Shown here piece after piece: positions 32,629 to 45,744 of a stretch of DNA of 64,000 bases (the stretch's first letter is position 1; each line of letters opens with the position of its first letter). The position numbers and the translations under genes were made by a program. This stretch comes from Arctopsyche grandis (Eukaryota > Arthropoda > Insecta > Trichoptera > Hydropsychidae): the NCBI RefSeq assembly GCF_051622035.1, contig NC_135360.1:7802001-7866000 (forward strand), in the 5' to 3' direction. The notes under the pieces were generated by a model, which had not been told where the DNA came from, searched no databases, and saw nothing but the letters and a program-made list of their open reading frames with translations.

Positions 32629-33915
32629 ATATGTATGTACAGTTGTGAAAATCAAAACAAATATTTAGATGGATTATTTCCATTCGACCAAAATACATCT
32701 GAAGAGATTTCCAATACGACGAAAATAATAAGTAAAAATGAAAACGACACAAGAAAAATCGTTCGTATAATACAAATATAAATAAGGGTGATATATGAGA
32801 CAGAATGAGACACAATAATAACATGTGTACGCTTGGACTAAGGCGATAACAAATACATATGATATTTTTTATACATACACATAGCTAAATAAGCATTTTT
32901 ATACATATACATCATACACATAACATTTATAAACATTTTTAAACATACACATCATGCACATAGCAAGATAATAATTCCAAGAGACTTCAAAATTTACCAA
33001 AGCAATAATACGTCACACCCAGTCTATCGAAGACTTTCACTCAATTGTCGAAGACGATTGACCAAAGTTTGAAACGCTCTCGCTCTGCGGTTTCGGGGCA
33101 AATTCAATTAATCAATTGATCAATAAATTCATTTCGAAGTTGTAAAGCCACCCCCCTTTCCATTCTCATCCCCCTCCTCCCGTCCATCGCCTCGGATGGG
33201 GCCGTCGACTAAATTATGGACCCCAGACACGTACCCTGTTTGCCCACTTCTAAGACGGGCCTCTCTGTTTATATTTAATATCGATAGAATCTTCCCCATT
33301 TATACGTGTCCGTACATTCAATTTTCGATATAAAGTGTTATAGTTTATTAACGACAGTGAAGTAATAATCCGAGGTTTGGCCCCATCTGCTAACCCTTCT
33401 TTCGTGTTGGATTGGATGTGTATGTGTAACCCTTTTCAATGTTTAATCCCAATCTCGGTTTAGATTCATAGTATTGAGAATTTGTCGAACATGTCAGGTA
33501 TTAATTAACCTTGGACAGAGGCTCCCAACTAATTATTTGCTTGTACTCCGAGTGTGGATTGTATGTATTTTCGTGATGGATTTGATGTGTGCAATGCCAA
33601 CTTTTGATTGATTGGTGAAATTTAGAAAAAAATTCTCCAACAGCGCATTGAATATACTACATATTATAAATACACTTCATATCTTCATTATTGCTTAATT
33701 ATATTTATTTATTTATTATACTACAATACATAGGTACATATGTATATGAAAAGAAAATAAAGAGATGTATGAAACTAGATATGTACATACATAATTTGGA
33801 GTGGATTTGGTTGAATGAACGTCTTTTTTTAAACAAAATAATGTCACTTTGCCTAAAGAAAAAGGTCTTCGAAGATAATGGTATTAATTTCAAAATCTTA
33901 CCCTACGTCCAATGC
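32629..33915. other. Non-coding; GC island 33.07-33.30 kb
   Basis: AT-rich, with TACACATA-type short repeats at 32860-32960. 33070-33300 is a non-repetitive, less AT-rich block (CCCCCCTTTCC, GGGGCCGTCGAC). No gene recognised. Confidence 0.4.
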
Positions 33916-33920
33916 ACTTA

Positions 33921-34228
33921 AAGAAGTATGGAACACTATATTCGCGGTATAACGAGGAGATATAGGAAACGGAATACGTGGGTGAGAAGTATAACAAGGG
34001 TGGATGATGTAATGGTGACTGTAAAGAAATTGGAATAGCAATGAGCGTGTTACGTCACTAGAATAACGGACGATAGATGGACGAAAGAAGTGGTCGAAAG
34101 GTACCCGAGGGAATATTAAAGAGTGAAGGAAGGCTGCAAGGAAGATGGATGGACGAAATTAGAAATATACATATGTGGGATGAGATGGATGATAAATAGT
34201 GTGCAAAACAGAGTGGATGATGATGATA
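33921..34228 (+). mobile_element. 3' end of endonuclease-RT LINE (sense)
   Basis: Shows the tail TDDRWTKEVVERYPRE and GRWMDE-like remnants, ending in a GATGATGAT repeat, as in the copies at 7.87, 10.06 and 28.86 kb. Heavily mutated and 5'-truncated. Confidence 0.65.
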
Positions 34229-37200
34229 GTGTGTTTTTTATATAAAAAAGTTTATCTAAACTAAAAAGTATGACTGATTCAACATTGTTGAACATTTTGA
34301 TTTTCATTATTAATAATTTCACGTAAGATAATGACTTAAGCTTTGAAACGTTGACTGTTTTTTTTTGGAGGAGGGGAAAGATAGGGGAACTTAAATGATT
34401 TTCCTTTTCAAAAATTTTATTGTTATATGTAATAAACTATTGTATTAAAAATTCCTGGTAAATTTTGAAATACTACGAAACATCTACATATTTTGAATAT
34501 ATTCGTAGTATAAATTTATTATAAAATATATTATAAAATCGTGTTTAAATAATTGATTTTGAATCTGAATTGGTTAATCTTTTAATGAACTCCGATTTTT
34601 AGCATTTCATTACATTAAAAATAAAAATTTAACAAACATATACATATGTATATATTTATATTGATAAATAAATTTTTCAAATAAAAAAAAAAACAAAATC
34701 AATTTAACATTATTCTATTCATTTATTTGAGCCGCATAGTTTTCCAATCTATGTAGAAGCATTCTGAATAGATATATGTGCACAAACGGAATATGTACAT
34801 ATGTATGACTATTAATTCTACAGCATCCAAACACAGTTTGCTGCATCATGAAAGGTTTGATTTAATAAAGTCATAGATTTATGCTGTACACACATCCAAT
34901 ATGACACACAAGCCAATATAAAATCCCGCCGAATGTAATCATAGCTCGCGTTATTGAATTGTTTGACATGTAATGGGTGTATATTATATTTAAATCTGTT
35001 AATATCGAGAGTGCGTATGAGTCCGCATTGCGTCATGGCGGCCGCGATCAACACTCTCAAAAGCAATATTGACTTGAATATATTTTACAAACGCGATGCC
35101 GATTTTATTGCCGCTCATGTTCCGATTTCGATAGTCCCAAAATCCATTTCCGGTTCAATAAGGCTTAAATTTAAAACGTGCTGGCGTTCAATTTTCACTT
35201 ACCGTTTGTGTCCGTCGGACTTTATGTTGTAAAAACGCTTTATAGTCGATATTGCAAAATGCTCGCTTTCAGTATTGAAAATGGGTGCATTATGATCTTT
35301 ATGTGTCTCTTTTCGAATGTAATGATACTTTCAATCGTTTTGTGAACGCGGATATGGATGTAGTTTTGTGTAATGGAACCAGGCGGTATGAATATATTTT
35401 ATATGTACTTCTGTAGTTTGAATATTGTTATAAAAATTGGCAACAGTAGTGAACATTAGTAGACAACAGCTCGATTAAAATACTGTTTACTATTTTGGGT
35501 CTATTCATACTATCCAGCAGTTCGCGGCTACAGGTATGGCACAAAAGCTCACGTAAACGACAGTTTCTATTCATGCTATCCAGCACCTCATGGTTTCGTC
35601 ACGTTCAGACAGAATTTGGACGAGTGCAAGGCAAAATCGGCCTCACATATACATAGCAGAGCGCGACGATACGGTGCAGTATTGCTTGCGTCGAGTCTAC
35701 ATATATTATCATAATATGACGTTTCTGAAAATACTCATATGCGCATGCGCACTTTCGTTAATACGCGTGCACTCGCTACTATAGCGTCACGTCATGCGTG
35801 AATATTTCCAAAGTGGTCAAAGAAAACCGGGTTTGCTTGATACGTTACGGTGACATATATTGCTGTATGATATGAATAGATTTTGTTGGCTACTGTTGTT
35901 ACTTGCTGTTACGTCTACGCCACGTTACGTATGAATGTGTCCGTACAAAATGTACTAAAGAGCACTTTTCGTACTGTTGGTTATGTGCAGTTGCCGGTAC
36001 GTGCTGTGGTAGTATCAATAGACTTTATTAAAGGTTATGAGATTATTAATCTTCATACAAACGATCATCAACAAAAAATGGAAAAAAATTCAGAAACCAT
36101 TCTAAAATAAATTCATAAAATTAAAAAAAAATCTAATGAATGTACATAAATAGAATTTTTGCCTAAAATTTGATTATACATATGTATATACATACAATCT
36201 AGTCTAAATCGCATATATGTAATCATAAAATTCCAACCTGAGATGTCTAGATTTTAATAACATCTGAGCGTGCCAACAGTTTTAATTAAAATATACCAGA
36301 TAGTTATTCCGTCTTAATATGATGTTTGATGTTCAAACATTTAATTTTTTCCCTTGTATATACATTATACAAGGTTGGTATCGTAAACAACATACTATGT
36401 ATATATTTATTTTATATCACTTATGTATAAGAAACACGACGGGCTCAAATACACAGATTTTTGAAACAATTTTTACAGTTTTCGTCTCCTATAAAAACCA
36501 CTGAGAAACTTTTATATAATAATTCATTCACAATGTGCTATTTATTTTTCATTAAAATATTAAAAAACTCAATTTAATACGTCATGTCGTTAATTTTTTT
36601 GCCAAATTATCTTCCTTTATACGTATGCAATGTATTATATGAATCGCTTATTATTATTATTATTTTAATTAAAAATATTATCTTTTCGCATCTGTAAATT
36701 TGAAAAATTAAATCTCCCCCCCCCCCCCCCTCCCTGTCGTTTATTATTTTTCTTTCCGTGCGGATTAAAAATAAACGTTCGACATAAAGAACGAGAAGCG
36801 ATGCAATCTTGCGTGATAATACCCGAGACGAAGACCGAAACGAAAACGTCTTTGTTCGCTCATAATTAACATTGAAATGTGCGAGTGAATGAATGAACGA
36901 GATGCGAACGTGGAGAGGGGGCATAGAGGAGGTTTTCGCGGTCGAATTATCAATTGTCACGTGCGAAAAGTTGTCGTCGGCAAATAAAAATGAAAAACCG
37001 AATGAAAAATCGCCGCTGTAACTCGAGAAAATCGTTGAAAACAATAAATCTTAAATTTCTCGTCTAAACTTAAAGAGTTTCGAAAAGCTTTGGTGGAACT
37101 ATATACATGTGTATGTACGCAGGTGCCTACTAGTTATGGGTATAAAATGTGTATGAATGGAGTGTTGCTCGAGCAGTGTTTTCTCGTAGCTCTTTTATAC

Positions 37201-38340
37201 GCTCGAGTGGCTTGTGTAACTTACGGTGACCCACTGTACACCAACGAAAGCCTCTTTCTTATATTGAGTAAGAGGTGGCGACTTGCCTTCTCCTTTTCTC
37301 ATTCTCCTCCTCTCCCTTGTCCTCCTCCCCGTACGTCTCTTACTTTCTTTTCTTGCCTTCTTGTGAAAACGTTTTATATACAATTACGATTGTACGATGG
37401 ATACTCGTAAAAAGTATTCTAGAATTAAAATAACAACGTCTATAAAAATAAATTAACTTACTTTCATTTGTTCGGTCGAGTGGTGCTAAATTGCAATTTG
37501 AGCTTTTTGCTAGTTGTTTTTTTTTTGCGCAAAGAAAATGGTTTTAAATTTTCGTTGAATGTTTGCAGATAGCTATGCATGTACAGATAGTCTAAAATTT
37601 ATGAATTTAGAAGCTGAATTCTTAAAAAAAAATTATAATAGTAATTTTAAAGATTCTATATTTTCATTTTTGGTAGTGTTTTCGATGATATTTTATCCTT
37701 GTATTAAAATAGGTTTAACAATGGTCGATAGCGGTGATTCTCATACTTGTTGAAATAATAAGATCGCATGACTAAGCGAAGACCTGAAGAAACGTCCTTC
37801 TCAGCTGGAGACCGCGAGTACGCGCGTGTCGTACGATTCAGTGTGCTGGCGCCTTTATTTTGCTTTCATGCATCCAGTTCTTTGGTCGAGTGGTGCTAAT
37901 TTTTAGTATGGGATAATGGACACGTTTTGTCGTTTTGTTTAGTAGGATGTTTTCAGTATATGATATCCAAGTAGATGGGTTGAAGATAAAGTTACATTCA
38001 GTGTCATTAGATAAGGGGGGAGGGGAGAGTGCTTAAAAAATGTGACAAATTCTCTTTATTTATTTTTTATCTTAATCGTCTATTCAGTATCGATAAAATA
38101 TTTATACTTGTAGAAAGAAACCAAAAAATATGTATAGACATGAAGCTTGCCATTTTTCATATTTTTCATTTTTCATCCATTTTTCATATACTTGATACAT
38201 ATATCTATGAACATATGTATATGCTTTTTGCCCCTTGCCACTTCTCTCCCTCATCATTTGAAAGAAATTGTAAAGCTACAAAATCTAAGCAAAATAAATG
38301 GTTATAATTTTATTAACACTATAAAAAAAATAATAATAAA
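34229..38340. other. Non-coding; several GC-richer blocks
   Basis: No gene recognised. Blocks at 34.95-35.25 kb (with ATGGCGGCCGC), 35.45-36.0 kb (a CTATTCATACTATCCAGCA motif repeated at about 35500 and 35568) and 36.77-37.4 kb are less AT-rich. A C15-plus run lies at about 36716-36731. Open frames here carry no known domain. Confidence 0.35.
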
Positions 38341-38486
<146 letters not shown>

Positions 38487-38819
38487 CATTTGTATCGCAG
38501 AAATGATTTTATAAACAAACAAAACACTTAAAATTTGATTGGAAAAACTAATTATAAAGTACGTACTTATAACCGACAACAATACTTTAGACACGCTCCA
38601 GATGATGTATAAATACATTCTTATTGGAAAGCTTAATATTATATTTTGTCCATTTATCAACGGTCTTAAAGAAGGGCAAGCGATTCTTCACCAATTTGAA
38701 ATTTTCCCTACCTTTCACCCCTTACAAACGAATCACTCCGTAGGTATTATATATTATTCCGATTTTTATATATCTATTTATTTTTTTTTATTATACGAAA
38801 GTTTACTAGCAGTCGTTTG

Positions 38820-39320
38820 AAAGCCGCCTAATTAATTACAAATAAACTGTAAGTTTATTCAACGGAGCGACGGAACAATCGTCGCAGCGAATGCCCTTCT
38901 TCGGGGTCATTAGGGCCCCATTCGAGGGTTAGTTTGCGCGCGCGCAAAGGGTTAATTATCAGCCGGCCAGTAATGAGCAGTTGATGTCGCCCCGGCGCGC
39001 AAATTGTTAACAACGTTCGCCCATTTGGTGAGACCTCGGTGATCCTCGCCTGATTTTGCTCCCTGTGTTGACCCTATGTACCTACCTTCCTCTGCCCCTC
39101 CCTCCCTCCCTCCCACCTCTCTCCCCGCCCTTCCTATGTCCGCAAAACAAATTAGTTTGCATAATTTTCGGCGACTGGTCAAAGAAAACACACCCCCTAT
39201 ATGGGATATAATTGTCCGTGCGATACGGTGTGAATTTCGAGTGAATTTTGAGAGGGGCGGTTAACCCTTTTGGTGCCGAAATTAACCTGGCGCAAGTGTT
39301 TGTGTGTATAATATAGTCCA
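38820..39320. promoter_or_regulatory. GC-rich, non-repetitive island (candidate enhancer)
   Basis: Contains TAATTA cores, GCGCGCGCAAA, CCGGCCAGTAATGAG, ACCTCGGTGA and a TTTGCATAATTT octamer-like site, with no repeat match elsewhere in the window and no open frame of interest. The mix of homeodomain-type sites with CpG-rich sequence is like conserved non-coding elements near insect developmental genes. This is a suggestion only; conservation cannot be seen here. Confidence 0.3.
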
Positions 39321-39599
39321 TTGATAGGGAAATTTATTTGGAATAGTGGAAGAATATTTCTGATTATGAAAGACTTTTAGATAAATTTTTTGTCGTATAC
39401 CGTCTGCCAAATTATATATGGTTTTTGTTATGTATGTATGTATGTATGTATGTATGTATATACATATATAATACTAGTGTTTTTTCTGTTGATATTTCAA
39501 CACATGATTTTGGAATGGAGTTGATAACCGAACTACACTTGAGGCTATTGTTGCTAACGGTTTCACCAAGCACATCCCTTACGGTCAATTTGCATCTCC

Positions 39600-39800
39600 T
39601 CCTTACCTCCACCCCCCCCCCCCCGTGTTACCCCTTCATTCTATCCCTGACACTTGCCTAGCCGTCCACGTACAAATAAGCATGCGTATATGCTTTCGTC
39701 AATGCTCTTCTTATGAACTTCTGATAATTGTAATATTTATTTTTTAAATCTCGATATTTTTCATGTGAAAAAACATGAACATACATACATCCCTTCCGTT
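39600..39800. other. Poly-C tract and flanks
   Basis: A run of about 15 C lies near 39610-39624, after a TATG microsatellite at 39431-39460. No gene. Confidence 0.6.
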
Positions 39801-39818
39801 TTTTACATATCTACATTA

Positions 39819-39957
39819 GCCAGCAGTATGGCTCGGTGGTTGCGTTTATGTTTAGCACCGAGAAGCTACCGGGTTCGATCCCGTGCTAATCTTTAATGCT
39901 GCTGGTCAGATTTGGATATGTGTGACTCCAAGTCGATCGTTTCGATAGATCATTGTT
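39819..39957 (+). mobile_element. tRNA-headed SINE (5' part only)
   Basis: The head is very well kept: box A TGGCTCGGTGGTTGCG and a perfect box B GGTTCGATCCC. Then come GCTGCTGGTCAGATTTGG and GACTCCAAGTCGATCGTTTC, where it stops; the core and hairpin are missing. Near-identical head to the copy at 48.78 kb. Confidence 0.75.
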
Positions 39958-41400
39958 CGATGGGTCGCGAGACCTTATTGGTTGTTGTATACGGCTCATT
40001 TATACGCTGAGGCCTTTTTGGCGCGAAAGCGAGATCAGGCGATTAGTGGTGGTAAAACAGCGGTCCACCAAGTACCTGATCTCTACACTACAATACTATA
40101 GTATAGTACATACGTTTTGTACTAGGCTTTAGAAAGTGGACAATTTCTTTAAATTCATCTTGTATAACTTCTTGCGTAGTTCGTATGATAGGGTAAATGG
40201 TCATAAATTCAGGACGAAATAACAGAAAATGATGGTTTATAGCCTCGAAATCTAGAGAAACGAGTGTACTGTCTTTCAAAGTCTCAACATATTATTAATT
40301 AATGAACTGGACGTGCTTTTGCTTGACTACAGTTGCTCGAAAGTTGTATTTGACAAAATAATTATTTGTTCATCAAAATCTAAAGTTGAGATTTGAAAGT
40401 TTGTTTATCGTAGTGCCTTCTGCTATTGTGGATTTCGTATATACATAGACATTTATCGACAGATGGTGGAAAAATCTCTCTGTGAGTGGGCAACTTAAAT
40501 ACAAGTATTTGTCTCCGAGAGCATTCAAATACATGTCGGGTGTCTCGAGACCGAGAGAGTATTGTAGTGCTATTTAATTTAATGACTAATTGCGACTAAT
40601 TTCAGTATGCATACATAGTTGGCGTCAATCGTGGTGGTCTTAATTGAAAGTCGTTCTTTGTTTGAGTTTTGGTCGATAGTACGTTTGGTCGAGAGTAGCG
40701 ACGGCGAGGGGGTGGTTTAGAGAATTTCAAAATCTATAGTTAAAGTTCGTAAGTGTAACATGATTCGGTTCTTTTTAATGAATCTTGCTGGTAATGGAAA
40801 AAGTTTTTTAATCGATCTGTACTCAATTTAACCCCTTTGAACTGTTTATAAAGTTTGTATGAAGGAGTACATATCTTTCAAGGAGATTTCCTGTATCACC
40901 TACATACGAGTATATAAGTGTTATGTATCAAATTTTATTTAGGGTCTTTAAATTTTAATTTAAATAAATATTAAACGTGCATAGTATCGCTAGTATGTAT
41001 ACAAAAAAATCTTCAAGTGACATTTTTTGTTAAATTGATTCATTAAAATTTATTTACGTAGGTAAAATTGAAAAAAATCTGTACTCATAATTCATTCAAA
41101 TATTATATTAATCCATGCAACAAATGTTATATTCAGATGTTGTATACAATATGTACTGAAAAAGTTTCTCGATGATTCCAGAGAAATCGATTGAAAGTTT
41201 ATTCACATGTACAGATTCATATTGAATGAAAATTGAAATTCCTTTACAAATTTATTTTCATATTTTCTTCGGAATTTTTTTTTTTTGTTATAAATTTGAA
41301 TTTTATCTCAATTTTATTCAACATATGTACATATATTTTTGTAAGAATGTAACATAAATTTATTTGTAAATTTACATATTACGAAAGTATTTGCTTATTC
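39958..41400. other. Non-coding, no gene recognised
   Basis: A short inverted pair, GAGATCAGG/CCTGATCTC, lies at about 40031-40082. The rest is AT-rich; the block around 40.6-40.75 kb is slightly GC-richer. Confidence 0.4.
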
Positions 41401-41409
41401 AGCATCAAA

Positions 41410-41616
41410 TTAAAATATATTTCTTATAACGCGAAGCCATTTATCAGGAATATTCTCCATAAAATGTATTGCCGTGGTACTATCCCATCTTTTTCTAGAA
41501 GCCAAAAATTTTTGTATATAATCAAGTATAATATGTATACATATATAATATGCGTTTTGAGAAAAACAAGATTGCGAAACCATTTCTATTCTATTCTCGG
41601 AAAAAAATCTAATCAA
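41410..41616 (-). pseudogene. mariner-type transposase C-terminal remnant
   Basis: The minus-strand frame ends QKFLASRKRWDSTTAIHFME then NIPDKWLRVIRNIF. The FLASR plus (I/L)P.(R/K)W..VI pattern with a final aromatic is the C-terminal signature of mariner transposases. The upstream catalytic D,D34D region is not visible, and no inverted ends were found nearby. Treat as a probable remnant; family recognition is from memory. Confidence 0.5.
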
Positions 41617-41675
41617 AACTATGCACTTTCGATGTTGTGAACTAACCTTTATTTTTTAATTATTTTTATGGACAG

Positions 41676-41750
41676 TCTTGGAGCAGTGACTCATCAACGA
41701 CAACTTCAATGGAAGGCGTGGCAACCCTTACGTGATTACATCGCAAAATC
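41676..41750 (+). other. Candidate internal exon (75 bp)
   Basis: A pyrimidine-rich tract and acceptor (TTTTTATGGACAG) precede a GC-richer 75 bp segment that ends at a consensus donor (AAATC|GTAAGTG). In the second frame it is open (LGAVTHQRQLQWKAW, then QPLRDYIAKS). It could be a coding or 5' UTR exon of a plus-strand gene, possibly the one starting at 60.12 kb, or chance. No protein recognised. Confidence 0.25.
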
Positions 41751-42640
41751 GTAAGTGATTTTACATAATATTTTCTTGATGGAATATATTCCAACGGTCA
41801 ATCACCCGTTCAAAGGCAAACGATCGTAATAAAATAAAATTTAAGACACACTCAGCATCGCATCATGATTTATTCTCGAAGGAAAGAATAGGTAGGAATT
41901 TCCCGAGACCTTCCTCCCGCATTCTATACATACATACATATATCGAGGATCCAATGAATATTTTCACGCACAAAGAATATATACATATATACCTTATAGT
42001 GTACATACATATGTACACATATGTATATATTATGTATAAAGGAAAGATATTCTATTGGGCGATAAAATATCGCATCATCTATTACTGTGGCGCCAATATC
42101 CGAAATGGGTGACACGTCGCATAAAGTTTGAGAATATTTTAACGTTGTCGTTCCCAACCTTCCCTGTCTCTCTATCTAGGTGAGGGGGAAGCTGAGGGGT
42201 GTGGGGGTGAGTATGCTCCTTTGGCGATTTATAATCCGGTGCGAAATATGCGAATATTAATCACAAATAGGAATAAAATTTGTTGTGCGCGCGACCGAAC
42301 GGCAATATTTATCGTCGTGTGTGTGTGTTTGTGTGTATTGTTCGATGTGCGATAAATAACGTCGCTTTTATTTCTTTGTGTGTTATTTTTATTGTTGGTT
42401 GTGGTGCTGTTGAGCCGTGGTAAATATGTGGGTCAAAGTTTGGCTCACGCGGAAGATGCAGTGCTTGTTTGGGTCGTTAAGGATTTCGTTTGAATGTGTG
42501 TGTGTGTTGGAAGATTTAATGCAATGTTGAAATTATTCGGGTCATCCGTAAAACGTGCCCCAGCCAACTCCTAATTTTTTCCATTTAACTTCTATCTTCA
42601 TTTAATGGAAAACATTCGTGCTCTGAATAATTATAAAAGA
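41751..42640. other. Non-coding, partly GC-richer
   Basis: No gene recognised. 42160-42540 is less AT-rich with a G-rich stretch (GTGAGGGGG to GGGGGTGAG, about 42180-42212) and TGTG repeats. Confidence 0.4.
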
Positions 42641-42804
42641 AAGTGCACTTGTCAAAGACGGTTCGGTGATTATTCCGCACAAAGTGATCTCGCACACGTC
42701 ATTAAAATCTCAATCAAGATACATATATCTGGCATCCGAAACTCCATCCATCGAGAATTGCCACGAGAACTCCATATTTACTAACGAGAACTCGAGTGCC
42801 AGAT

Positions 42805-43310
42805 TTATTTATTTATTTTACAAAAATCAATTAATCAAGCACACTCGTCTAACAGATTGCTCCAAAGCGACGAGTGTGCTAAAAAGATTAAGAAGTACAA
42901 TAGTGAAAAATATAAGTTAAAAAACAAATTACATATACAAATATACAAATTAAATAAGGAAATGATAACTAAATAAAACATGAAATCATAATAAAATCAT
43001 AATTAAAAACACTAACTCAACCATTCTAAATGGTCGCGACCTCCATATCTTAGGAATTGGTGCAGATAATGAAGAGAGACATTACAAATGTCAATGGCAC
43101 CATCCAGTGAATTTAAGAAACGTAGGCCGCGAGGAATGGGAGAATAACTTAATGCCACAGTTCAAGCCAAAGGAGTGTGAAAAAGGGGACGATGGCGGGT
43201 CCATATCACACTCTCTAGAGCATGAAGGCCCAACTCAGCCAGGATAGACGGACAGGAGATACAGCCTCTAATCTACAGATACAGCCTCTAATCTAATCTA
43301 CCTCCATCTA
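42805..43310 (-). mobile_element. LINE C-terminal and 3' end fragment (antisense)
   Basis: On the minus strand a decayed coding piece, PRGLRFLNSLDGAIDI, lines up with the last residues of the intact ORF2 (LSRAVRLLNLLAHYLDLFD). It is followed by a 3' UTR with a hairpin at 42840-42878 (arms CACACTCGTC/GACGAGTGTG) and a TAAA-type tail. About 22 bp at the 5' side (ACAGATACAGCCTCTAATCT) is tandemly duplicated. Confidence 0.6.
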
Positions 43311-43639
43311 CAGATATTCCGTATTCGCGATTTTTATAGCATCGATTGTCATGTGCGCGATCGCAATGTGTGAAAAAATCCGTTTACCGTCAACGACATG
43401 CTAAAAGAGTTGACAGTGGAAAAAGAGAACGTTTTTAGTTTTATTTCCACTAGCCTTAAGATATTATTTAATTTATATAATGTGTTACTAATGCGGCCCA
43501 TTTGCAACGTTTCGGTGACGATTTCGCACACATCACGAAAATCTCGATCATGAGATGAAAATCTGGTAGTTGAAAATTCCGCCCACTGTGAGTTTTCCAC
43601 GCGAACTATTGCGTTTACGAGAATTCGAGTGCCAGATTT

Positions 43640-44004
43640 TATTTTATTTTATTATTATATTTATTTTTACATATAACAGAAAGGCCTTAGCCCAAATGCG
43701 CCTTCCTGGCCATAAACAACGATAAACAATTTATAGAGTAATTTTTATAGACAATTCTAGAGACATCTATAGATAAATTTGACGAATTTGATAAATTTTC
43801 ATTGTCGCGTCATATTTTTAAATGAAATATAGAAGAGGCTTTTAAAAACAACGAATTTGAGATGCTGAAAAATTTAATAGGAATGGGTAAAGGTTCTATG
43901 AAAATCAGATAAATTGGCAAACTCTAATAGAAAACGATCGACCTGGATCAGTCGGTTTGAAAGCACTATATACAATGCAACCACTAATTTATGCTGTGGT
44001 ATTA
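43640..44004 (-). mobile_element. SINE (antisense), internally deleted
   Basis: On the minus strand: a head near 43985-44004 without box B, then core TTTGCCAATTTATCTGATTT and a 3' hairpin at 43679-43708 whose loop has lost several bases. The T-rich antisense tail begins at 43640. Confidence 0.6.
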
Positions 44005-44060
44005 GATATTCCGTATTCGCAATTTTCGTGGCAACATGCCCCGCCTCGAAAGGATACTTC

Positions 44061-45048
44061 ACTGGTCAAATCCAATGTTTGGTTATAAAACTTTTTCGTT
44101 TTTTTTTTTTTTTTTTATACTCCACTGTTTTCGTTCGACTTATTATTATCAAATATTTTTCGGCAACATTTTTATTTTAAGCGTAATGTAATTATGAAAT
44201 TTTTCAGCCGTGCGCTTTTTCCATTTTAATATTTTTTTTTTGCTTTTTATTTTATCTCGCCGGGATTTGTTTTGACACTCGTTGTTAACGATCGCTTCTC
44301 TCATTATATCGCAATTAGATCTCTTCTCGAGATTTCTATTTTGCTTAATTTAGTTTTCATCCCTGTCTCCCGTGCCGTTTGTTCCATCAACATCATCCTC
44401 CTCTACCTCATCTTTTCGCAGCGCAGATTTTTGCGAAGCGATTTCCTCGCTGATTTTCTTTTGTGTTGTCCGAGAGAAAAGTGTGTTTTTATTTATTATT
44501 ATTATTATTTCAAAGCCGTCTGGATAATCAGATTTAACGAGTCGCTTAAATTTAAAATATGAATAGTAAATTGCGATTAATTAATTTCGGTCCTCATTAT
44601 ATGAGACAACGCCAAAGGACGATTTATGTAATGTAATATGCATTGATAAATCACCAGGTCCTCCCATTAATGCCCCAAGGTATGCAATTTATCCTTCTGT
44701 TTCATTTCGTCCGATTTTCTCCGAATTACCGTCTACTATTGGATCTGGAATATCGCTGGTATTGTAAATTATTAAATTTTTATAAAATTAATTTAATAAT
44801 ATTGTTTATCACATTATCACAACTATATATAGTATGATATACAGACATACATAAGTGACATTATTAAGTTCAAATTAATGGATATGAAATACAATATATT
44901 TATATTAAACTGATGTTATTTTTCAACAAAATGGCCTTTATAATTTCTGAAAAGTACCTGTTGTCGGACCCTTCAAACTCGCAAACTTAAACCTTTTATT
45001 AAATAAAAATCACGTGATCATGGATCGATGCCAAGATATAGTAGATAT
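44061..45048. other. Non-coding, no gene recognised
   Basis: AT-rich with a poly-T run near 44100; nothing recognised. Confidence 0.4.
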
Positions 45049-45262
45049 GAGCCGTTATATCTGAAAGTGGCGGAAGTCCAATTGTCAGTTCCAAAAGCAC
45101 TATTTCTGTCTGACTTAATTCACAAATAATCACTTATTTTATTTCAATTCGTCCAGAATCTTGGAAAAAAGAATAAACGTTTTACAGAACATCATTATTT
45201 TTATTTTTAAACTCAAATCATTATATTTAATGTTTTGCGAGATATTTCTCGAAATGAACGAC
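45049..45262. mobile_element. MITE, GAGCCGTTATA family (copy 5, truncated right)
   Basis: Starts GAGCCGTTATATCTGAAAG and follows copy 3 through TTTTGCGAGATATTTCTCGA, then diverges before the right inverted end. Confidence 0.7.
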
Positions 45263-45744
45263 TCATATTGTATATACATGCACATATACATATTTATATG
45301 TATAATAGTCACGAATCAGTCAACATCTTTCAATCGAATGTGAGAATAAACTTTGAGTTATTAAATTGAGCATTGCGTAGCAACTAGAGAAAAAATAATC
45401 TTAATAAACATCATGTTATAATATTTAGATTTAAGATTTTTGCTCAAAGAATTCAAATTCATATTTGCCAGCAACCCTTTTTGATAAAAAGTACATCACA
45501 CATCTACTTATGTACATACAGTATTTTCATCCCAAGAATTTCCCGATGAAGCAAGTTTGGCTGATTTGTTGAATTAATTTTTTGTATGAACGTACATATT
45601 ATACGATTATCGAATTTTTTGACAAACCCATTCATAACATATGTACATTTAACTCATTTCCTTTAAAGCTTTAATACAGTACAATAATATATGTATGTAT
45701 AATATATATGTTTGTAATATATATGAATGTATATATAAACTAGG

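Larger units (their letters stand above)
42640..44060. repeat. Local duplication carrying two antisense retroelements at the same site
   Basis: Two related host segments, 42678-42805 and 43520-43640, share TCGCACAC, ACGAGAA and CTCGAGTGCCAGAT-like sequence. Each is interrupted right after CCAGAT by a different antisense element (42805-43310 and 43640-44004), after which AGATATTCCGTATTCGC resumes (43313 and 44003). AGAT is the apparent target duplication in both. Confidence 0.5.

Noticed and set aside
36607..37044. 145-codon minus-strand frame
   Set aside because: It includes translation of a poly-C run and carries no recognisable domain or splice context.
39819..39895. Possible true tRNA gene
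   Set aside because: Box A and B are good, but the arms do not form a full cloverleaf and the sequence continues into the SINE core; the same head occurs at 48.78 kb.
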